From Chitiniphilus shinanonensis DSM 23277 (lineage in GTDB: Bacteria; Pseudomonadota; Gammaproteobacteria; Burkholderiales; Chitinibacteraceae): DNA of 64,000 nt. The stretch is taken from contig NZ_KB895335.1 in assembly GCF_000374805.1 (NCBI RefSeq), forward strand, positions 1 to 64,000, given 5' to 3'. The position numbers and the translations under genes were made by a program. Of this stretch, positions 17,456-27,045 are shown one piece after another. Below the pieces are notes generated by a model. That model made no database searches. It was given only the letters and a program-made list of their open reading frames with translations, and was not told the DNA's origin. Numbering within the stretch: position 1 is the stretch's first letter; every line of letters starts with the position of its first letter.

Positions 17456-18772
17456 CTAGCGCTTCAGCGTCTTGATGAACACCTTGGACCGCCTCTGGTA
17501 ATTGTATAGGCGCTTTTTTTCCATCGGCAGTTCGTCCACCGACGCCTGCGCGAAGCCGCGTTCGACGAACCAGTGACTGGTGCGGGTTGTCAGCGCGAAC
17601 AACTGGTTCATGCCCAGGCTGCGCGCCTGCTGTTCCACATGCCGCAGCAGTTCGGCGCCGCGATCCTCGTCGCGATAATCCGGGTCGATCACCAGGCACG
17701 CCAGTTCGGCCATGCGGGCTTCGGTAAACGGATGGATGGCCACACATCCGATGATTTTGCCGTCATGTTCCAGTACCGAGTAGCGCCCGATCTCGCGCTC
17801 GATCAGCTCGCGCCCGCGCTTGACCAGCACGCCCTGGTCCTCCAGCGGCTCGATCAGCGCCAGCATGCCGCCGACGTCGTCGATGTCGGCCTGGCGCAGG
17901 GTTTCCAGCGGCTCGCGCGAGATCATGGTGCCGATGCCGTCGTGGGTGAACAGCTCCATCAGCAGGCCGCCGTCGACGTGGTGGCTGATCAGGTGGGCGC
18001 GGTTGACGCCGCGCCGCACCGCGCGGATGGCGCACGGCAGGTAGAGCCGGATGTCCTCGTTGGTTTCGGGGTGGCCGGCCAGCAGTTGCTCGGCCGCCAG
18101 CGCGGTCAGCTCGGTCTGCAGTTCGCCCTGCGCGTCCAGCACGCCATCGTGGCCGAACAGGAACAACAGCTTGTCGGCCTTGAGCGCGATGGCGGCGCTG
18201 GTGGCGACATCCTCCAGCGGCAGGTTGAACACCTCGCCGGTGGGCGAGTAACCGAGCGTGGACAGCAGCACCAGCTCGTTGTCCTCCAGCCGGTGGTTGA
18301 TGGCGACGGTGTCCACCTTGCGCACCTCGCCGGTGTAGAGCAGGTCGATGCCGTCGCGCACGCCCATCGGCTGCGCGGTGATGAAGTTGCCGGCCGAGAC
18401 GCGGATGTCGGCGTTGGCCATCGGCGAGTTGGCCAGACCGATGGACAGCAGCGATTCGATCTCCACCCGCACCTGGCCGGATGCCTGGATCACGCATTCC
18501 AGCGTGTCGCCGTCGGTGACGCGCAGGCCGTGGTGGTAACGCACCTCCAGCCCGCGTTCGGCCATGCGCGCCTCGATCTGCGGCCGCGCGCCGTGCACCA
18601 CTACCAGCCGCACCCCCAGGCTGGTCAGCAGGTTGATGTCATGGGTCAGGGTGACGAAGCGGCCATCGCGCACCACTTCGCCGCCCAGCGCGATGACGAA
18701 GGTGCGCCCCCGGAAGGCGTGGATGTACGGGGCGGCCTGACGGAACCATTGGACAAAATCGGCGGCGTGCAT
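17456..18772 (-). CDS. argA: N-acetylglutamate synthase
   Basis: 438 aa; first step of arginine synthesis (acetyl-CoA plus glutamate). An amino-acid-kinase-like domain (about 1-290) begins with FVQWFRQAAPYIHAFRGRTF, and a GNAT acetyltransferase domain (about 295-438) contains VLEHDGKIIGCVAIHPF. This is the classical ArgA architecture. The ATG at 18772 has AAGGAG 6 nt upstream; an in-frame start at 18796 lacks this. It stands alone between a GGDEF-EAL gene and galE. Confidence 0.93.
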   Translation of the reverse strand: MHAADFVQWFRQAAPYIHAFRGRTFVIALGGEVVRDGRFVTLTHDINLLTSLGVRLVVVHGARPQIEARMAERGLEVRYHHGLRVTDGDTLECVIQASGQVRVEIESLLSIGLANSPMANADIRVSAGNFITAQPMGVRDGIDLLYTGEVRKVDTVAINHRLEDNELVLLSTLGYSPTGEVFNLPLEDVATSAAIALKADKLLFLFGHDGVLDAQGELQTELTALAAEQLLAGHPETNEDIRLYLPCAIRAVRRGVNRAHLISHHVDGGLLMELFTHDGIGTMISREPLETLRQADIDDVGGMLALIEPLEDQGVLVKRGRELIEREIGRYSVLEHDGKIIGCVAIHPFTEARMAELACLVIDPDYRDEDRGAELLRHVEQQARSLGMNQLFALTTRTSHWFVERGFAQASVDELPMEKKRLYNYQRRSKVFIKTLKR

Positions 18773-18896
18773 GTGTTCTCCTTGGCCGCAAAGCATAACG
18801 GCCCAGAAGCCGCTTGCAAACGCGCCGGCTTACCCACGATGCGGACGACGCCGGCCGGGGCGGGCCCCACGGCCGGCGTGGGGCGCTCAGACGTGC

Positions 18897-19916
18897 TCAG
18901 GCGCGGTCGGGATAGCCGTCGGGGTTGCCGGACTGCCAGCGCCAGGCGTCGCGGCACATGTCGTCCAGCGTCCGCTCCGCGCGCCAGCCCAGCACCTGCT
19001 CGGCCTGGGCCGGATCGGCGTAGCAGCTGGCGATGTCGCCGGCGCGGCGCGCCACGATGCGGTACGGCACCGGGCGGCCGCTGGCGGCCTCGAACGCGCG
19101 CACCATGTCCAGCACCGAGTAGCCCTGGCCGGTGCCCAGGTTGACCACGAAGCAGCCGGGAGCGGTATCCAGCTTCTGCAATGCCTTGACGTGCCCGCGC
19201 GCCAGGTCGACCACGTGGATGTAGTCGCGCACGCCGGTGCCGTCGGGGGTGGCGTAATCGCCACCGAACACCGACAACTGCTCGCGCTTGCCGACCGCCA
19301 CCTGGGCCACGAAGGGCAGCAGGTTATTGGGGATGCCGCGTGGGTCTTCGCCGATCAGGCCGGACGCGTGCGCGCCCACCGGGTTGAAGTAGCGCAGGAT
19401 GGCCAGGTCCCAGCCGGCATCCGAGCGGTACAGATCGCGCAGCATGTCCTCGATCATCAGCTTGGAGCGGCCGTAGGGGTTGGTCGCCGACAGCGGGAAT
19501 TCCTCGCGGATCGGCACGGTATGCGGGTCGCCGTACACCGTGGCGGAGGACGAGAACACCAGCTTGCGCACGCCGGCGGCCTTCATCGCCTCCAGCAGGC
19601 GCACGGTGCCGACGAAGTTGTTGTCGTAATACGCCAGCGGCTGCTCGACCGATTCGCCCACCGCTTTGAGGCCGGCGAAATGCACCACCGCATGGATCGG
19701 ATAGCGCGCGAAGGCGGCGTCGAGCGCGGCGCGGTCGCGGATGTCGCCCTCGACGAACGGCACGCTGCGCCCGGTGATGCGCTCCAGGCGCGCCACCACC
19801 TCGGGCTTGGCGTTGGAGAAATTGTCGAAGATCACCGGCGTGAAGCCGGCTTCGATCAGCTCGACGTAGGTGTGCGAGCCGATGTAGCCCGCGCCGCCGG
19901 TCAACAGGATATGCAT
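18897..19916 (-). CDS. galE: UDP-glucose 4-epimerase
   Basis: 339 aa SDR enzyme interconverting UDP-glucose and UDP-galactose, feeding surface polysaccharides. The NAD motif [10 protein letters not shown] is at the N-terminus, SSSATVYG holds the catalytic Ser/Thr, and NPYGRSK gives Y148/K152. Length is that of E. coli GalE. It follows lptG on the same strand after 66 bp. Confidence 0.95.
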   Translation of the reverse strand: MHILLTGGAGYIGSHTYVELIEAGFTPVIFDNFSNAKPEVVARLERITGRSVPFVEGDIRDRAALDAAFARYPIHAVVHFAGLKAVGESVEQPLAYYDNNFVGTVRLLEAMKAAGVRKLVFSSSATVYGDPHTVPIREEFPLSATNPYGRSKLMIEDMLRDLYRSDAGWDLAILRYFNPVGAHASGLIGEDPRGIPNNLLPFVAQVAVGKREQLSVFGGDYATPDGTGVRDYIHVVDLARGHVKALQKLDTAPGCFVVNLGTGQGYSVLDMVRAFEAASGRPVPYRIVARRAGDIASCYADPAQAEQVLGWRAERTLDDMCRDAWRWQSGNPDGYPDRA

Positions 19917-19982
19917 GGAGAGTCCTCGATATTTCGGCGAGCGGGCGGCGGGATCGTCCCGACACCCGGCCCGCGCCGGATT

Positions 19983-21062
19983 TCAGCGCTTCTCTTGCCG
20001 CCAGAGCAGCAACAGTGCAATCGCCATGAAGAGCAGCGTCGGGATCGAGACGACGATCGGCGGCGGCCAGGCGTTGAGCTGGCCCAGGTAGACCACCACC
20101 CGGTTCAGGAAGTGGAACACCAGCCCGGCCAGGATGCCGACGAACAGGTGCGTCCCGACATTGGCGGAACGACGTTGCGATTGGGCGAACGGCAGCGCGA
20201 TCACCATCATCGACAGACAGGCGAGCGGGTAGAACAGCTTGCCCCACAGCGCCAGTTCGTAGCGGCTGGTCTGCTGCCGGTTGCGCTTGAGGTGGTCGAT
20301 ATAGCGGTACAGCGACTGCGCCGACATCTGCGACGGCTCGACCAGCAGCACGGCCAGCATCTCCGGCGTGATCGAGGTCTTCCATTCCAGCTTGGTCGGC
20401 GTCACCACCTGCACGCCTTGCAGATCCTTGGCGAAGCGCGTTTCGCGCGGGCCGGACAGGCTCCAGCGGCCATTGCCGATGTAGTGGCCTTCCAGGCCCT
20501 CGACGATGCGGCTGAGCGACATGCCCTCGCCCAGCTCGTAGATGCGCACGCCCAGGACCGTCAGGTCGGGCAGCATCTCGCCGATATTGACGATCTGCCG
20601 GTCGTCCTTCACCCACACGCCGGAGCGGAATTCACCCACCAGCATCTTCTTGGTGGCGGACAGCCGGTGCTGGTTGGCCATGCGCTCGGCCTGCGGCACG
20701 ATGAACTCGCCCAGCGCCACTGTGGCGGCCGCGTAGGTCACGCCAGCCACGATCAGCCAGCCCAGCAGGCGCGCCACCGACACGCCCGAGGCCCGCATCA
20801 CCGTCAGTTCGGAATTGCCGGCCAGATTGGCCAGGGCGAAGATGGCGCCGATCAGCACCGCGATCGGCATCAGCTCGTAGGCGTTGCCCGGCGTGCGCAG
20901 CAGCACGAAGATCACCGCGTCGACCACCCGGTAGCCGCCGTCGCCCAGGTCGGATAGTTCAGCGATGAAGTCGAAGAAGGTGTACAGCCCGAGCAGCCCC
21001 AGCAACGTGAACACCACGAAGATGGTCAGCTCCTTGAACAGGTAGCGCGCCAGCAGGCTCAT
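19983..21062 (-). CDS. lptG: LPS export ABC transporter permease LptG
   Basis: 359 aa inner-membrane subunit of LptB2FG, which extracts LPS for transport to the outer membrane. The N-terminus LARYLFKELTIFVVFTLLGL is typical. Three helices flank a large periplasmic beta-jellyroll on each side (six helices in total). Its ATG overlaps the lptF stop by 4 bp (21059-21062). Confidence 0.94.
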   Translation of the reverse strand: MSLLARYLFKELTIFVVFTLLGLLGLYTFFDFIAELSDLGDGGYRVVDAVIFVLLRTPGNAYELMPIAVLIGAIFALANLAGNSELTVMRASGVSVARLLGWLIVAGVTYAAATVALGEFIVPQAERMANQHRLSATKKMLVGEFRSGVWVKDDRQIVNIGEMLPDLTVLGVRIYELGEGMSLSRIVEGLEGHYIGNGRWSLSGPRETRFAKDLQGVQVVTPTKLEWKTSITPEMLAVLLVEPSQMSAQSLYRYIDHLKRNRQQTSRYELALWGKLFYPLACLSMMVIALPFAQSQRRSANVGTHLFVGILAGLVFHFLNRVVVYLGQLNAWPPPIVVSIPTLLFMAIALLLLWRQEKR

Positions 21063-22123
21063 TTGGCGGACCTCAGCCGGCTGCGCCAGCGGAACATCCA
21101 GATCGTGATGGCCAGCGCCAGGCCGTGCAGCGGCCACATGTTGAGCCACACCGGGATCTTGCCGGTGGCGATCCAGACCTGCATCAGGTTGATGCAGTTG
21201 TAATAGAAGAAGTACAGGAAGGCGGCGAACAGCAGGTTGAAGGCGCGCCCGCCCCGCGGATTGAAGAACGCCAGCGGCACCGCGGCCAGCGACAGGATCA
21301 GCGCCGAGATCGGCAACGCGGCGCGCCACGCCAGCTCGGCCTGGTGCTCCAGCGACGAACTGGCCCACAGCTCATGGCTCTGGGTGGCGCGGGTGGAACT
21401 GCTGGTGGCGCTGCGCGAATCCTGCTCGATCAGCAGGGTGGCCTTCTTGAAGTTGAGGATCTCGTATTCCTCGGTGCCCGGCTCGCCCGAATAGGCCCGG
21501 CCATCGCCCAGCCACAGCCAGCGCTCGCCGTCCGCCCCCAGCGTCAGGCCGCCGCGTTGCGCCAGGATGATCGAGGTCTTGTTTTCGCGGCGCACCTGCA
21601 CGAACACGTTGCTGCCGGTGGCGCCCGCGCCGAAGTTCTCCACGAAGTATACGCGATCCGAGCCGGCCGCCTCGCGGAACACCCCCGGCGCCACCTGCGT
21701 CACCTCCTGGCGGGCCAGCGAATCGCGACGGAACTCGTCGCCCTTCTTCATCGCCCACGGCGAGACGAACAGCGACAGCAGCGCGATCAGCAGCACGATG
21801 GGCACCGAGAACTCCAGCACCGGACCGATGAAGCTGCGCACCGATCGACCGCTGGCAAACCAGATCACCATCTCGTTGTCGCGCCACAGCCGCATCATCA
21901 CCGACAGCACCGCCGCGAACAGCATCAGCGACAGCAGCGTGGGCAGGTAGCGGATCGACGTGAACCCCATCATCGCCCACACCGCGCCCGAGGCGAGCGA
22001 ACCCACGGCCGCCTGGCCCAGGAAGCGGACGATCTGGGTCGTCATGACCAGCAACAGCACGACGATGAACACGGCGAGCGCCACCCATGACATCTCATGG
22101 ATCAGGCTTTTTCGAAACAGCAT
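21059..22123 (-). CDS. lptF: LPS export ABC transporter permease LptF
   Basis: 354 aa partner of LptG. It starts MLFRKSLIHEMSW, as LptF proteins do, and has the same six-helix plus periplasmic-domain layout. A longer in-frame start at 22186 would run into the divergent promoter region and is not supported. The lptFG pair is divergent from pepA, a very conserved proteobacterial arrangement. Confidence 0.94.
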   Translation of the reverse strand: MLFRKSLIHEMSWVALAVFIVVLLLVMTTQIVRFLGQAAVGSLASGAVWAMMGFTSIRYLPTLLSLMLFAAVLSVMMRLWRDNEMVIWFASGRSVRSFIGPVLEFSVPIVLLIALLSLFVSPWAMKKGDEFRRDSLARQEVTQVAPGVFREAAGSDRVYFVENFGAGATGSNVFVQVRRENKTSIILAQRGGLTLGADGERWLWLGDGRAYSGEPGTEEYEILNFKKATLLIEQDSRSATSSSTRATQSHELWASSSLEHQAELAWRAALPISALILSLAAVPLAFFNPRGGRAFNLLFAAFLYFFYYNCINLMQVWIATGKIPVWLNMWPLHGLALAITIWMFRWRSRLRSAK

Positions 22124-22129
22124 GCGTTT

Positions 22130-22158
22130 TTGACTTATGCAGGGGGCTGGGAAATAAT
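22130..22158 (+). promoter_or_regulatory. predicted sigma70 promoter for pepA
   Basis: TTGACT (22130-22135), a 17-bp spacer and AATAAT (22153-22158). It predicts a leader of about 225 nt before the pepA GTG. A degraded relative of the CCTGTTCA repeat (about 22177-22203) lies in this leader. Confidence 0.55.
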
Positions 22159-22389
22159 CGGGCGAACCCTGTAAGAACCTGTCCAAGCCGCATCGCGACA
22201 GCCTTTGCGTGGCGGGAACCCGGCGTTACACCGGCCTCGGCACATGGCATCCGGCCCTGGCTTGGACGACATCCAAAATCGATCGCAGGCGCACCTTAAA
22301 ACCACATCGGCGCAGCCCTTTGCGCGCAACCTGCCCAGGCGTTGGCGGACAGCGCTGCGACACCCGGAACAAGCCCCAGGAGATTCGCC

Positions 22390-23880
22390 GTGGAATTTAG
22401 CATAAATCCAGTCAGCCCCGAAAAAGCCGCCGCCTCCCACCTGTTGCTGCCGGTCGCCGGCGACAAGCTGCCCTCGGGCCTGCAAAAGCTGGATCAGGCC
22501 ACGGCCGGCGCGCTGGGTGCGCTGCTGGCGGGCGGCGAGCTGACCGCCAAGGCGGGCAGCGTACTGGCGTCGCACGTGACGCTGGGCGGTAAGCTGGTGC
22601 GCGTGGTGTTGCTGCAACTGGGCGAAGCCCCGCAGGCCGCGGATCTGCGTAGCGCCGCCGCGGCCGGCGCGCGGGCCCTGCTGGCCGGCAAAACGGCCGA
22701 CGCCGACGTGGTGCTGGCATTGCCCAAGGGCATCGATGCGAGCGAAACCGTGGCCGCGCTGGCGCAGGCGCTGGTGGTCGAGGAATACCGCTTCGACGAC
22801 TTCAAGTCGAACCCAGAGCCGCGCCCGGTGCTCACCCAGGTGAATTTTGCCGTCGCGCCCAAGGCGGACGTGGCCGGGCTGGAAGCCGCCGTCGCGCGCG
22901 GCGCGGCGGTCGGCCGCGGCATGAACCTGACCCGCCAGCTGGGCAACCTGCCGGCCAACGTCTGCACCCCCACCTATCTGGCCGACGAAGCCGTGCGCCT
23001 GGGCAAGCAACAGGGCCTGAAGGTGCAGGTGCTGGACCAGCCCGAGCTGGAAAAGCTGGGCATGAATTCCTTCCTGGCCGTGGCCAAGGGCTCGGTGCAG
23101 CCGCCCAAGCTGATCGTGCTGGAATACCGCAACGGCAAGAAGGGCGCCAAACCCGTGGTGCTGGTCGGCAAGGGCATCACCTTCGATTCCGGCGGCATCT
23201 CGCTCAAGCCGGGCGAAGGCATGGACGAGATGAAGTACGACATGTGCGGCGCCGCCACCGTGCTCGGCACCATGCAGGCCGCCGCGCAACTGGCGCTGCC
23301 GATCAACCTGGTCGGCGTGATCGCCACCTGCGAGAACATGCCGGCGGGCAACGCCAACAAGCCGGGCGACATCGTCAAGAGCATGGCCGGTCTGAGCATC
23401 GAAGTGCTGAACACCGATGCCGAGGGCCGGCTGATCCTGTGCGACGCGCTGACCTACGCCGCCCGCTTCGAACCCGAGACCGTGGTCGACATCGCCACGC
23501 TGACCGGCGCGTGCATCATCGCGCTGGGCCACGTGGCCACCGGCCTGTACGCCAACGACGAGCCGCTCGCCGCCGAGCTGCTGCAAGCCGCCGAGCACAC
23601 CGGCGACAAGGCATGGCGCCTGCCGCTGTGGGACGATTACCAGGAACAACTGAAGTCGAATTTCGCCGACCTCGCCAACATCGGCGGCCGGCCGGCCGGC
23701 TCGGTCACCGCCGCGTGCTTCCTGGCGCGCTTCACCAAGGACTACCGCTGGGCCCACCTGGACATCGCCGGCACCGCGTGGAAATCCGGCGCCGCCAAGG
23801 GCGCCACCGGCCGCCCGGTGCCGCTGCTGGTGGAATTCCTGGCCGAGCGCGCGCGGCACGCCGCCAAGAAAGCAAAATAA
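22390..23880 (+). CDS. pepA: leucyl aminopeptidase PepA
   Basis: 496 aa M17 metallo-exopeptidase; in E. coli it also binds DNA in Xer recombination and carAB control. Metal and catalytic motifs: KGITFDSGGISLKPG and NTDAEGRLILCDAL. I assign a GTG start at 22390: the resulting N-terminus MEFSINPVSPEK aligns with E. coli PepA (MEFSVKSGSPEK), and AGGAG stands 7 nt upstream. It forms an operon with holC, 5 bp downstream. Confidence 0.96.
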   Translation: MEFSINPVSPEKAAASHLLLPVAGDKLPSGLQKLDQATAGALGALLAGGELTAKAGSVLASHVTLGGKLVRVVLLQLGEAPQAADLRSAAAAGARALLAGKTADADVVLALPKGIDASETVAALAQALVVEEYRFDDFKSNPEPRPVLTQVNFAVAPKADVAGLEAAVARGAAVGRGMNLTRQLGNLPANVCTPTYLADEAVRLGKQQGLKVQVLDQPELEKLGMNSFLAVAKGSVQPPKLIVLEYRNGKKGAKPVVLVGKGITFDSGGISLKPGEGMDEMKYDMCGAATVLGTMQAAAQLALPINLVGVIATCENMPAGNANKPGDIVKSMAGLSIEVLNTDAEGRLILCDALTYAARFEPETVVDIATLTGACIIALGHVATGLYANDEPLAAELLQAAEHTGDKAWRLPLWDDYQEQLKSNFADLANIGGRPAGSVTAACFLARFTKDYRWAHLDIAGTAWKSGAAKGATGRPVPLLVEFLAERARHAAKKAK

Positions 23881-23885
23881 CGGGC

Positions 23886-24332
23886 ATGGACGTCACCTTC
23901 TACTTCAACGTCAAGCAACGTGAACAGGCGTTGTGCCAGCTGGTCGGCAAGGCCCTGGCGCAGCGACTGAGCGTCAACGTGCTCGCCGCCAGCGAACGCG
24001 ACGCGCACGCGCTGGACCGCCTGTTGTGGGAGGTGCCGCAGACCGGATTCCTGCCGCATTGCGCGGCGGACGACCCGCTGGCATCGGTCACCCCCGTGGT
24101 GGTGGACCATCGGGCCGACCTGCTGCCCGAACGGGCCGCGCTGTTCAACTGGACCGACGGCGTGCCGGAAGGCCACGAGCGCCACGCACGCATCCTGGAG
24201 ATCGTCGACCGCAGCGAAGAGGCCCGCGAACGCGCGCGCCAGCGCTGGCGGGCCTACGTGGCGCTGGGCATCACGCCCACCGCGGTGGACATGCTCGAAC
24301 TCGCCGCCCAACGACAGCAGGCCCAGGCATGA
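23886..24332 (+). CDS. holC: DNA polymerase III chi subunit
   Basis: 148 aa clamp-loader accessory protein linking the holoenzyme to SSB. It begins MDVTFYFNVKQREQALCQLV and has LLWEVPQTGFLPHC and LFNWTDGVPEGH, all typical of HolC. It starts 5 bp after pepA and its TGA overlaps the next ATG (ATGA, 24329-24332). Confidence 0.93.
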   Translation: MDVTFYFNVKQREQALCQLVGKALAQRLSVNVLAASERDAHALDRLLWEVPQTGFLPHCAADDPLASVTPVVVDHRADLLPERAALFNWTDGVPEGHERHARILEIVDRSEEARERARQRWRAYVALGITPTAVDMLELAAQRQQAQA

Positions 24333-25636
24333 CGGAACAGGACGATAGCGTCAGCCCGCTGTTCAACAAGATGGATGCGCTGATGGCGCGCCATCGCGGC
24401 AGCGGCGCCGGCACGGCGGTGGAAGAGGACATCCCGGTGCTGACCGAGATGCTGGACGACGACATCCCGGTCCTGACCGAAGTGATCGCCGCCAAGCCGG
24501 CGGAGCCGCCCGCCGACGAAGGGCTGATGTTCCATCCGGACGACTTCCTGCCGCCGCCGCGCCAGCCGCAATCGCCGCCGCCGGCCTCGCCGGTCGCCCA
24601 GCCGGCCGCCGCGTCGCCGTCCGTGTTCCTCGACCTGCCCCTGCTCGACCTCGATGCGCTGCTGGCCGACCCGGCACCATTCGGCCCGGTGGAGGACACG
24701 GCGATGCCACAAGGCGAGCCGCCGCCGGCCGAAGCGCCGCTCGCCGAAGCCGCCGCCGAGGAGATCGACTACCCCACCCTGGAATGGGAAGACGATGAGG
24801 CGGTCGGCCCGGCACCGACGCCCACCGAGGCGCCGGAAGCACTGGACGAGATCGCCGCCACGCCGTCGGTCGCCGGATTCGAAGTGATCGAGCACGGCGA
24901 CGACGCGCTGCCCATCGAGTTCGTCGACCCGATGCCCGAGCATCAGGTGACGGTACTGGAGCTGATCGACGAGATCGTCGAGGAGACGGCCGAAGCACCG
25001 GCGCCGATCATCGCCGACACGCCGACAGCGCCGGCTTTCGTCGCTGCGCCGGAACCGCCGATCCGCCAGCCGGAGGCCGCGCCGTACCAGGAAGCGGAGG
25101 CCGTTCCACCGCCGCCGCACCCCCTGCCACCAACCAGTTGGAACGCACCGGCGCCGATCGAAGCGCCCGCCGAGGATCACTGGGCCTCGGCCGCGGACCT
25201 GCGCATCGAGTTGGCCGAAGAACCGGCCATCGAACTGGATCTCGACCCGCATCTGGCCGAGCCCCCTGCCGTACCGGCGATCCCCGCCCCGGCCTGGATG
25301 GCGTCGGCGCTGGCCGAGCCCGCGGCAACGGCGCAACCCGTCGTCACGCCCGCAGCCGAAGCGCCGCGCCCCACCCTTCCACCGCCCGCGCCCAAGCTCG
25401 ACGAATCCGCTATCGCCGAGCTGACCGCCGGCGTCGCCGCCACCCTGGCCGTCGATATCGCAATGGAAGTGGACAGGCTGTCGCGCCAGCACTTCAAGAC
25501 CTTGATGAGCACCCTTTACGCCGAAGCCGCGCAGACCCTGGCGACCCAGATCGGCCATGAACTGGAAGCACGCCTGGCGCCGCGCGTGGCCGAACTGGTC
25601 CGCGACGAACTGCGTCGGCGCAATCTACTGGATTGA
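24329..25636 (+). CDS. acidic Pro/Ala-rich protein with duplicated DIPVLTE motif
   Basis: 435 aa, translationally coupled to holC by an ATGA overlap. The motif DIPVLTE occurs twice near the N-terminus (EEDIPVLTEMLDDDIPVLTE). Then comes a long, probably disordered region (about residues 55-350) rich in Pro, Ala, Glu and Asp. The last 80 residues or so (from LDESAIAELTAGVA) look helical and amphipathic, ending in a basic tail DELRRRNLLD. There is no signal peptide or membrane segment, so it is cytoplasmic. I do not recognise its function. The layout (short linear motifs, flexible linker, C-terminal helical domain) suggests a scaffold or adaptor (inference). Confidence 0.8.
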   Translation: MTEQDDSVSPLFNKMDALMARHRGSGAGTAVEEDIPVLTEMLDDDIPVLTEVIAAKPAEPPADEGLMFHPDDFLPPPRQPQSPPPASPVAQPAAASPSVFLDLPLLDLDALLADPAPFGPVEDTAMPQGEPPPAEAPLAEAAAEEIDYPTLEWEDDEAVGPAPTPTEAPEALDEIAATPSVAGFEVIEHGDDALPIEFVDPMPEHQVTVLELIDEIVEETAEAPAPIIADTPTAPAFVAAPEPPIRQPEAAPYQEAEAVPPPPHPLPPTSWNAPAPIEAPAEDHWASAADLRIELAEEPAIELDLDPHLAEPPAVPAIPAPAWMASALAEPAATAQPVVTPAAEAPRPTLPPPAPKLDESAIAELTAGVAATLAVDIAMEVDRLSRQHFKTLMSTLYAEAAQTLATQIGHELEARLAPRVAELVRDELRRRNLLD

Positions 25637-25648
25637 GCGGCACGGACC

Positions 25649-25682
25649 AGCAAAAAGCCGGCGCAATGCCGGCTTTTTGCTG
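25649..25682. terminator. bidirectional rho-independent terminator
   Basis: A stem AGCAAAAAGCCGGC/GCCGGCTTTTTGCT with loop GCAAT, flanked by A5 and T5, works in both directions. It closes the pepA-holC operon and the convergent minus-strand gene ending at 25698. Confidence 0.9.
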
Positions 25683-25697
25683 GGTCGGTAAATCGCG

Positions 25698-26012
25698 TCA
25701 TCCCCGGGCAGCACGCGCCGCGCGACGACGCGCCAGGAACTGCCGGATCACCGTCGCCGCCTTCCAGGCCCCCATGCCGATGGGGATCAGGCGCGAGATC
25801 AGGTTGAGCTTGTTGCCCGCCACCAGTCCGGCCGCCAGCGTCAGCAGCTTGGCGGGCTGGAACAGCCCGCCGAGGAAGCCACCCCGGCCGGGACCGCGAA
25901 ACGGCGCGCGGATGTCGTAAAGGCTGGCGGACAGCTCGACCCGATGCAGTTCCGCCTCCAGTTGCAGCAGGCGCTTGCGCGCCTCGCGGGTGCTTCGCAT
26001 GGTTTGGCTCAT
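25698..26012 (-). CDS. small basic membrane-associated protein (YqjK-like position)
   Basis: 104 aa. The N-terminus is basic and helical (REARKRLLQLEAELHRVEL), a central hydrophobic stretch follows (LLTLAAGLVAG), and the C-terminus is Arg-rich (RQFLARRRAARAARG). It overlaps the upstream holin-like gene by 4 bp and is third in a trio resembling E. coli yqjD-yqjE-yqjK, where YqjK has the same size and charge pattern. Function is unknown; homology to YqjK is inferred from position and composition. Confidence 0.7.
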   Translation of the reverse strand: MSQTMRSTREARKRLLQLEAELHRVELSASLYDIRAPFRGPGRGGFLGGLFQPAKLLTLAAGLVAGNKLNLISRLIPIGMGAWKAATVIRQFLARRRAARAARG

Positions 26013-26380
26013 GACAGCAGGCGCTCCCTGTCGCGACGCAGTTCCTCCATCGTCACCGCAAACGGCGTCGGCCCGCGCGCGAAGCCATTCCAGGCGGCCC
26101 AGACCAGCCCGATGCCCAGCAGCAGGAACACCACGCCCGCGCCGGCCAACACGCCGACGCGCCACTCGGGCGGCAACGCCAGCACCAGCGCGCTGGCCAG
26201 CGCCACCAGGCACATCACCAGCAGGCCCGCCCCGACGAAACCCAGCACCAGCGTGCGCAGCACCCGCTCGCGCGCTTCTTCCAGCTCGATGGCGAAGATG
26301 CCGAGGTGCGCGTGCAGCAGCCCGATCAGGCTGGCGGCCAAGCGATGGAACGGCCGGAAAGTATCTTGTTGTTCAGTCAT
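26009..26380 (-). CDS. phage holin family protein (YqjE-like)
   Basis: 123 aa inner-membrane protein with two adjacent hydrophobic helices (about 46-68 and 76-96) after an amphipathic N-terminus (LIGLLHAHLGIFAIELEEAR), as in the YqjE/PF07332 group. Despite the family name it is a chromosomal envelope protein, not a phage remnant; there are no phage genes around. It is coupled to the following gene through ATGA. Confidence 0.82.
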   Translation of the reverse strand: MTEQQDTFRPFHRLAASLIGLLHAHLGIFAIELEEARERVLRTLVLGFVGAGLLVMCLVALASALVLALPPEWRVGVLAGAGVVFLLLGIGLVWAAWNGFARGPTPFAVTMEELRRDRERLLS

Positions 26381-26506
26381 GGAATCCGCTCGCGGTCCGG
26401 TGGATCGACCGGCTTCGCTTTCCCGCGCCCGCCGGAAGGCAAGGCGCCGGAAATGGACAATGAAACAGGCGGCAGGAGCCGCCCGTCATCCGTTGCAGGG
26501 CCGGCC

Positions 26507-26818
26507 TCAGCGTCGCGACACCAGCAGCCCGAGCAGGAAACCCACGCCGGCGGCGATGCCCACCGAGGTCCACGGGTTCTCGTGCACGTAGGCGTCGGTG
26601 GCCTTGGCCGCGACGCGCGCCTTGTCGGCCACCAGCCGCTCGGCTTCGATCAGCCGGGTCTTGGCGGCGGAAAGATTGGCGATGATCTTCTCGCGCAATG
26701 CCTGCGCCTCGGCGCCGCCGGCCTGGGCCACGTCCTTGAGCATGCTCTCGGTGTCGGAAATCACCGTGCGCAAATCGTCCAGCAGTACATCCTGATCGTC
26801 CTTCAGCTTGTCGCTCAT
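26507..26818 (-). CDS. DUF883 family protein (YqjD/ElaB-like)
   Basis: 103 aa. A helical acidic N-terminal region ([20 protein letters not shown]) is followed by [20 protein letters not shown], a single C-terminal membrane anchor ending SRR. This matches ElaB/YqjD, tail-anchored proteins that in E. coli associate with ribosomes in stationary phase. The ATG at 26818 has AGGAGA just upstream. First gene of the yqjD-like trio. Confidence 0.88.
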   Translation of the reverse strand: MSDKLKDDQDVLLDDLRTVISDTESMLKDVAQAGGAEAQALREKIIANLSAAKTRLIEAERLVADKARVAAKATDAYVHENPWTSVGIAAGVGFLLGLLVSRR

Positions 26819-27003
26819 GGTCTTTCTCCTTGTCGATGCCGTTGATTCGAAATGAATTCCATCGGGCCGCGCCTGTCGGCGCACCCTTTAATCTTCGGAA
26901 AAAAAACGCGCGAAGCCCAGGCAAAGTGAATAGTGCGCGCCTGCGCACCATCGCTTCGCCAGGAGGCTTCGAAGCTACCACCCCGGCAACCGCCGCTTGC
27001 CGG

Positions 27004-27009
27004 TATAAT
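27004..27009 (+). promoter_or_regulatory. predicted -10 element for valS
   Basis: A perfect TATAAT lies 37 bp before the valS ATG. No good -35 is present at 16-18 bp. The 227-bp gap to the divergent DUF883 gene holds nothing else I recognise. Confidence 0.45.
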
Positions 27010-27045
27010 TTGCTGTTTTTCACCGAATTTCCGACCACTTCCCCC

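Noticed and set aside
22177-22203. A full copy of the CCTGTTCA repeat in the pepA leader
   Set aside because: Only about two-thirds of positions agree; I keep it as a possible degraded relative, not as a listed copy.
26009-26380. Holin-like gene as part of a prophage
   Set aside because: Neighbours are a yqjD/yqjK-like pair and valS; no phage structural, lysis or integrase genes are nearby.
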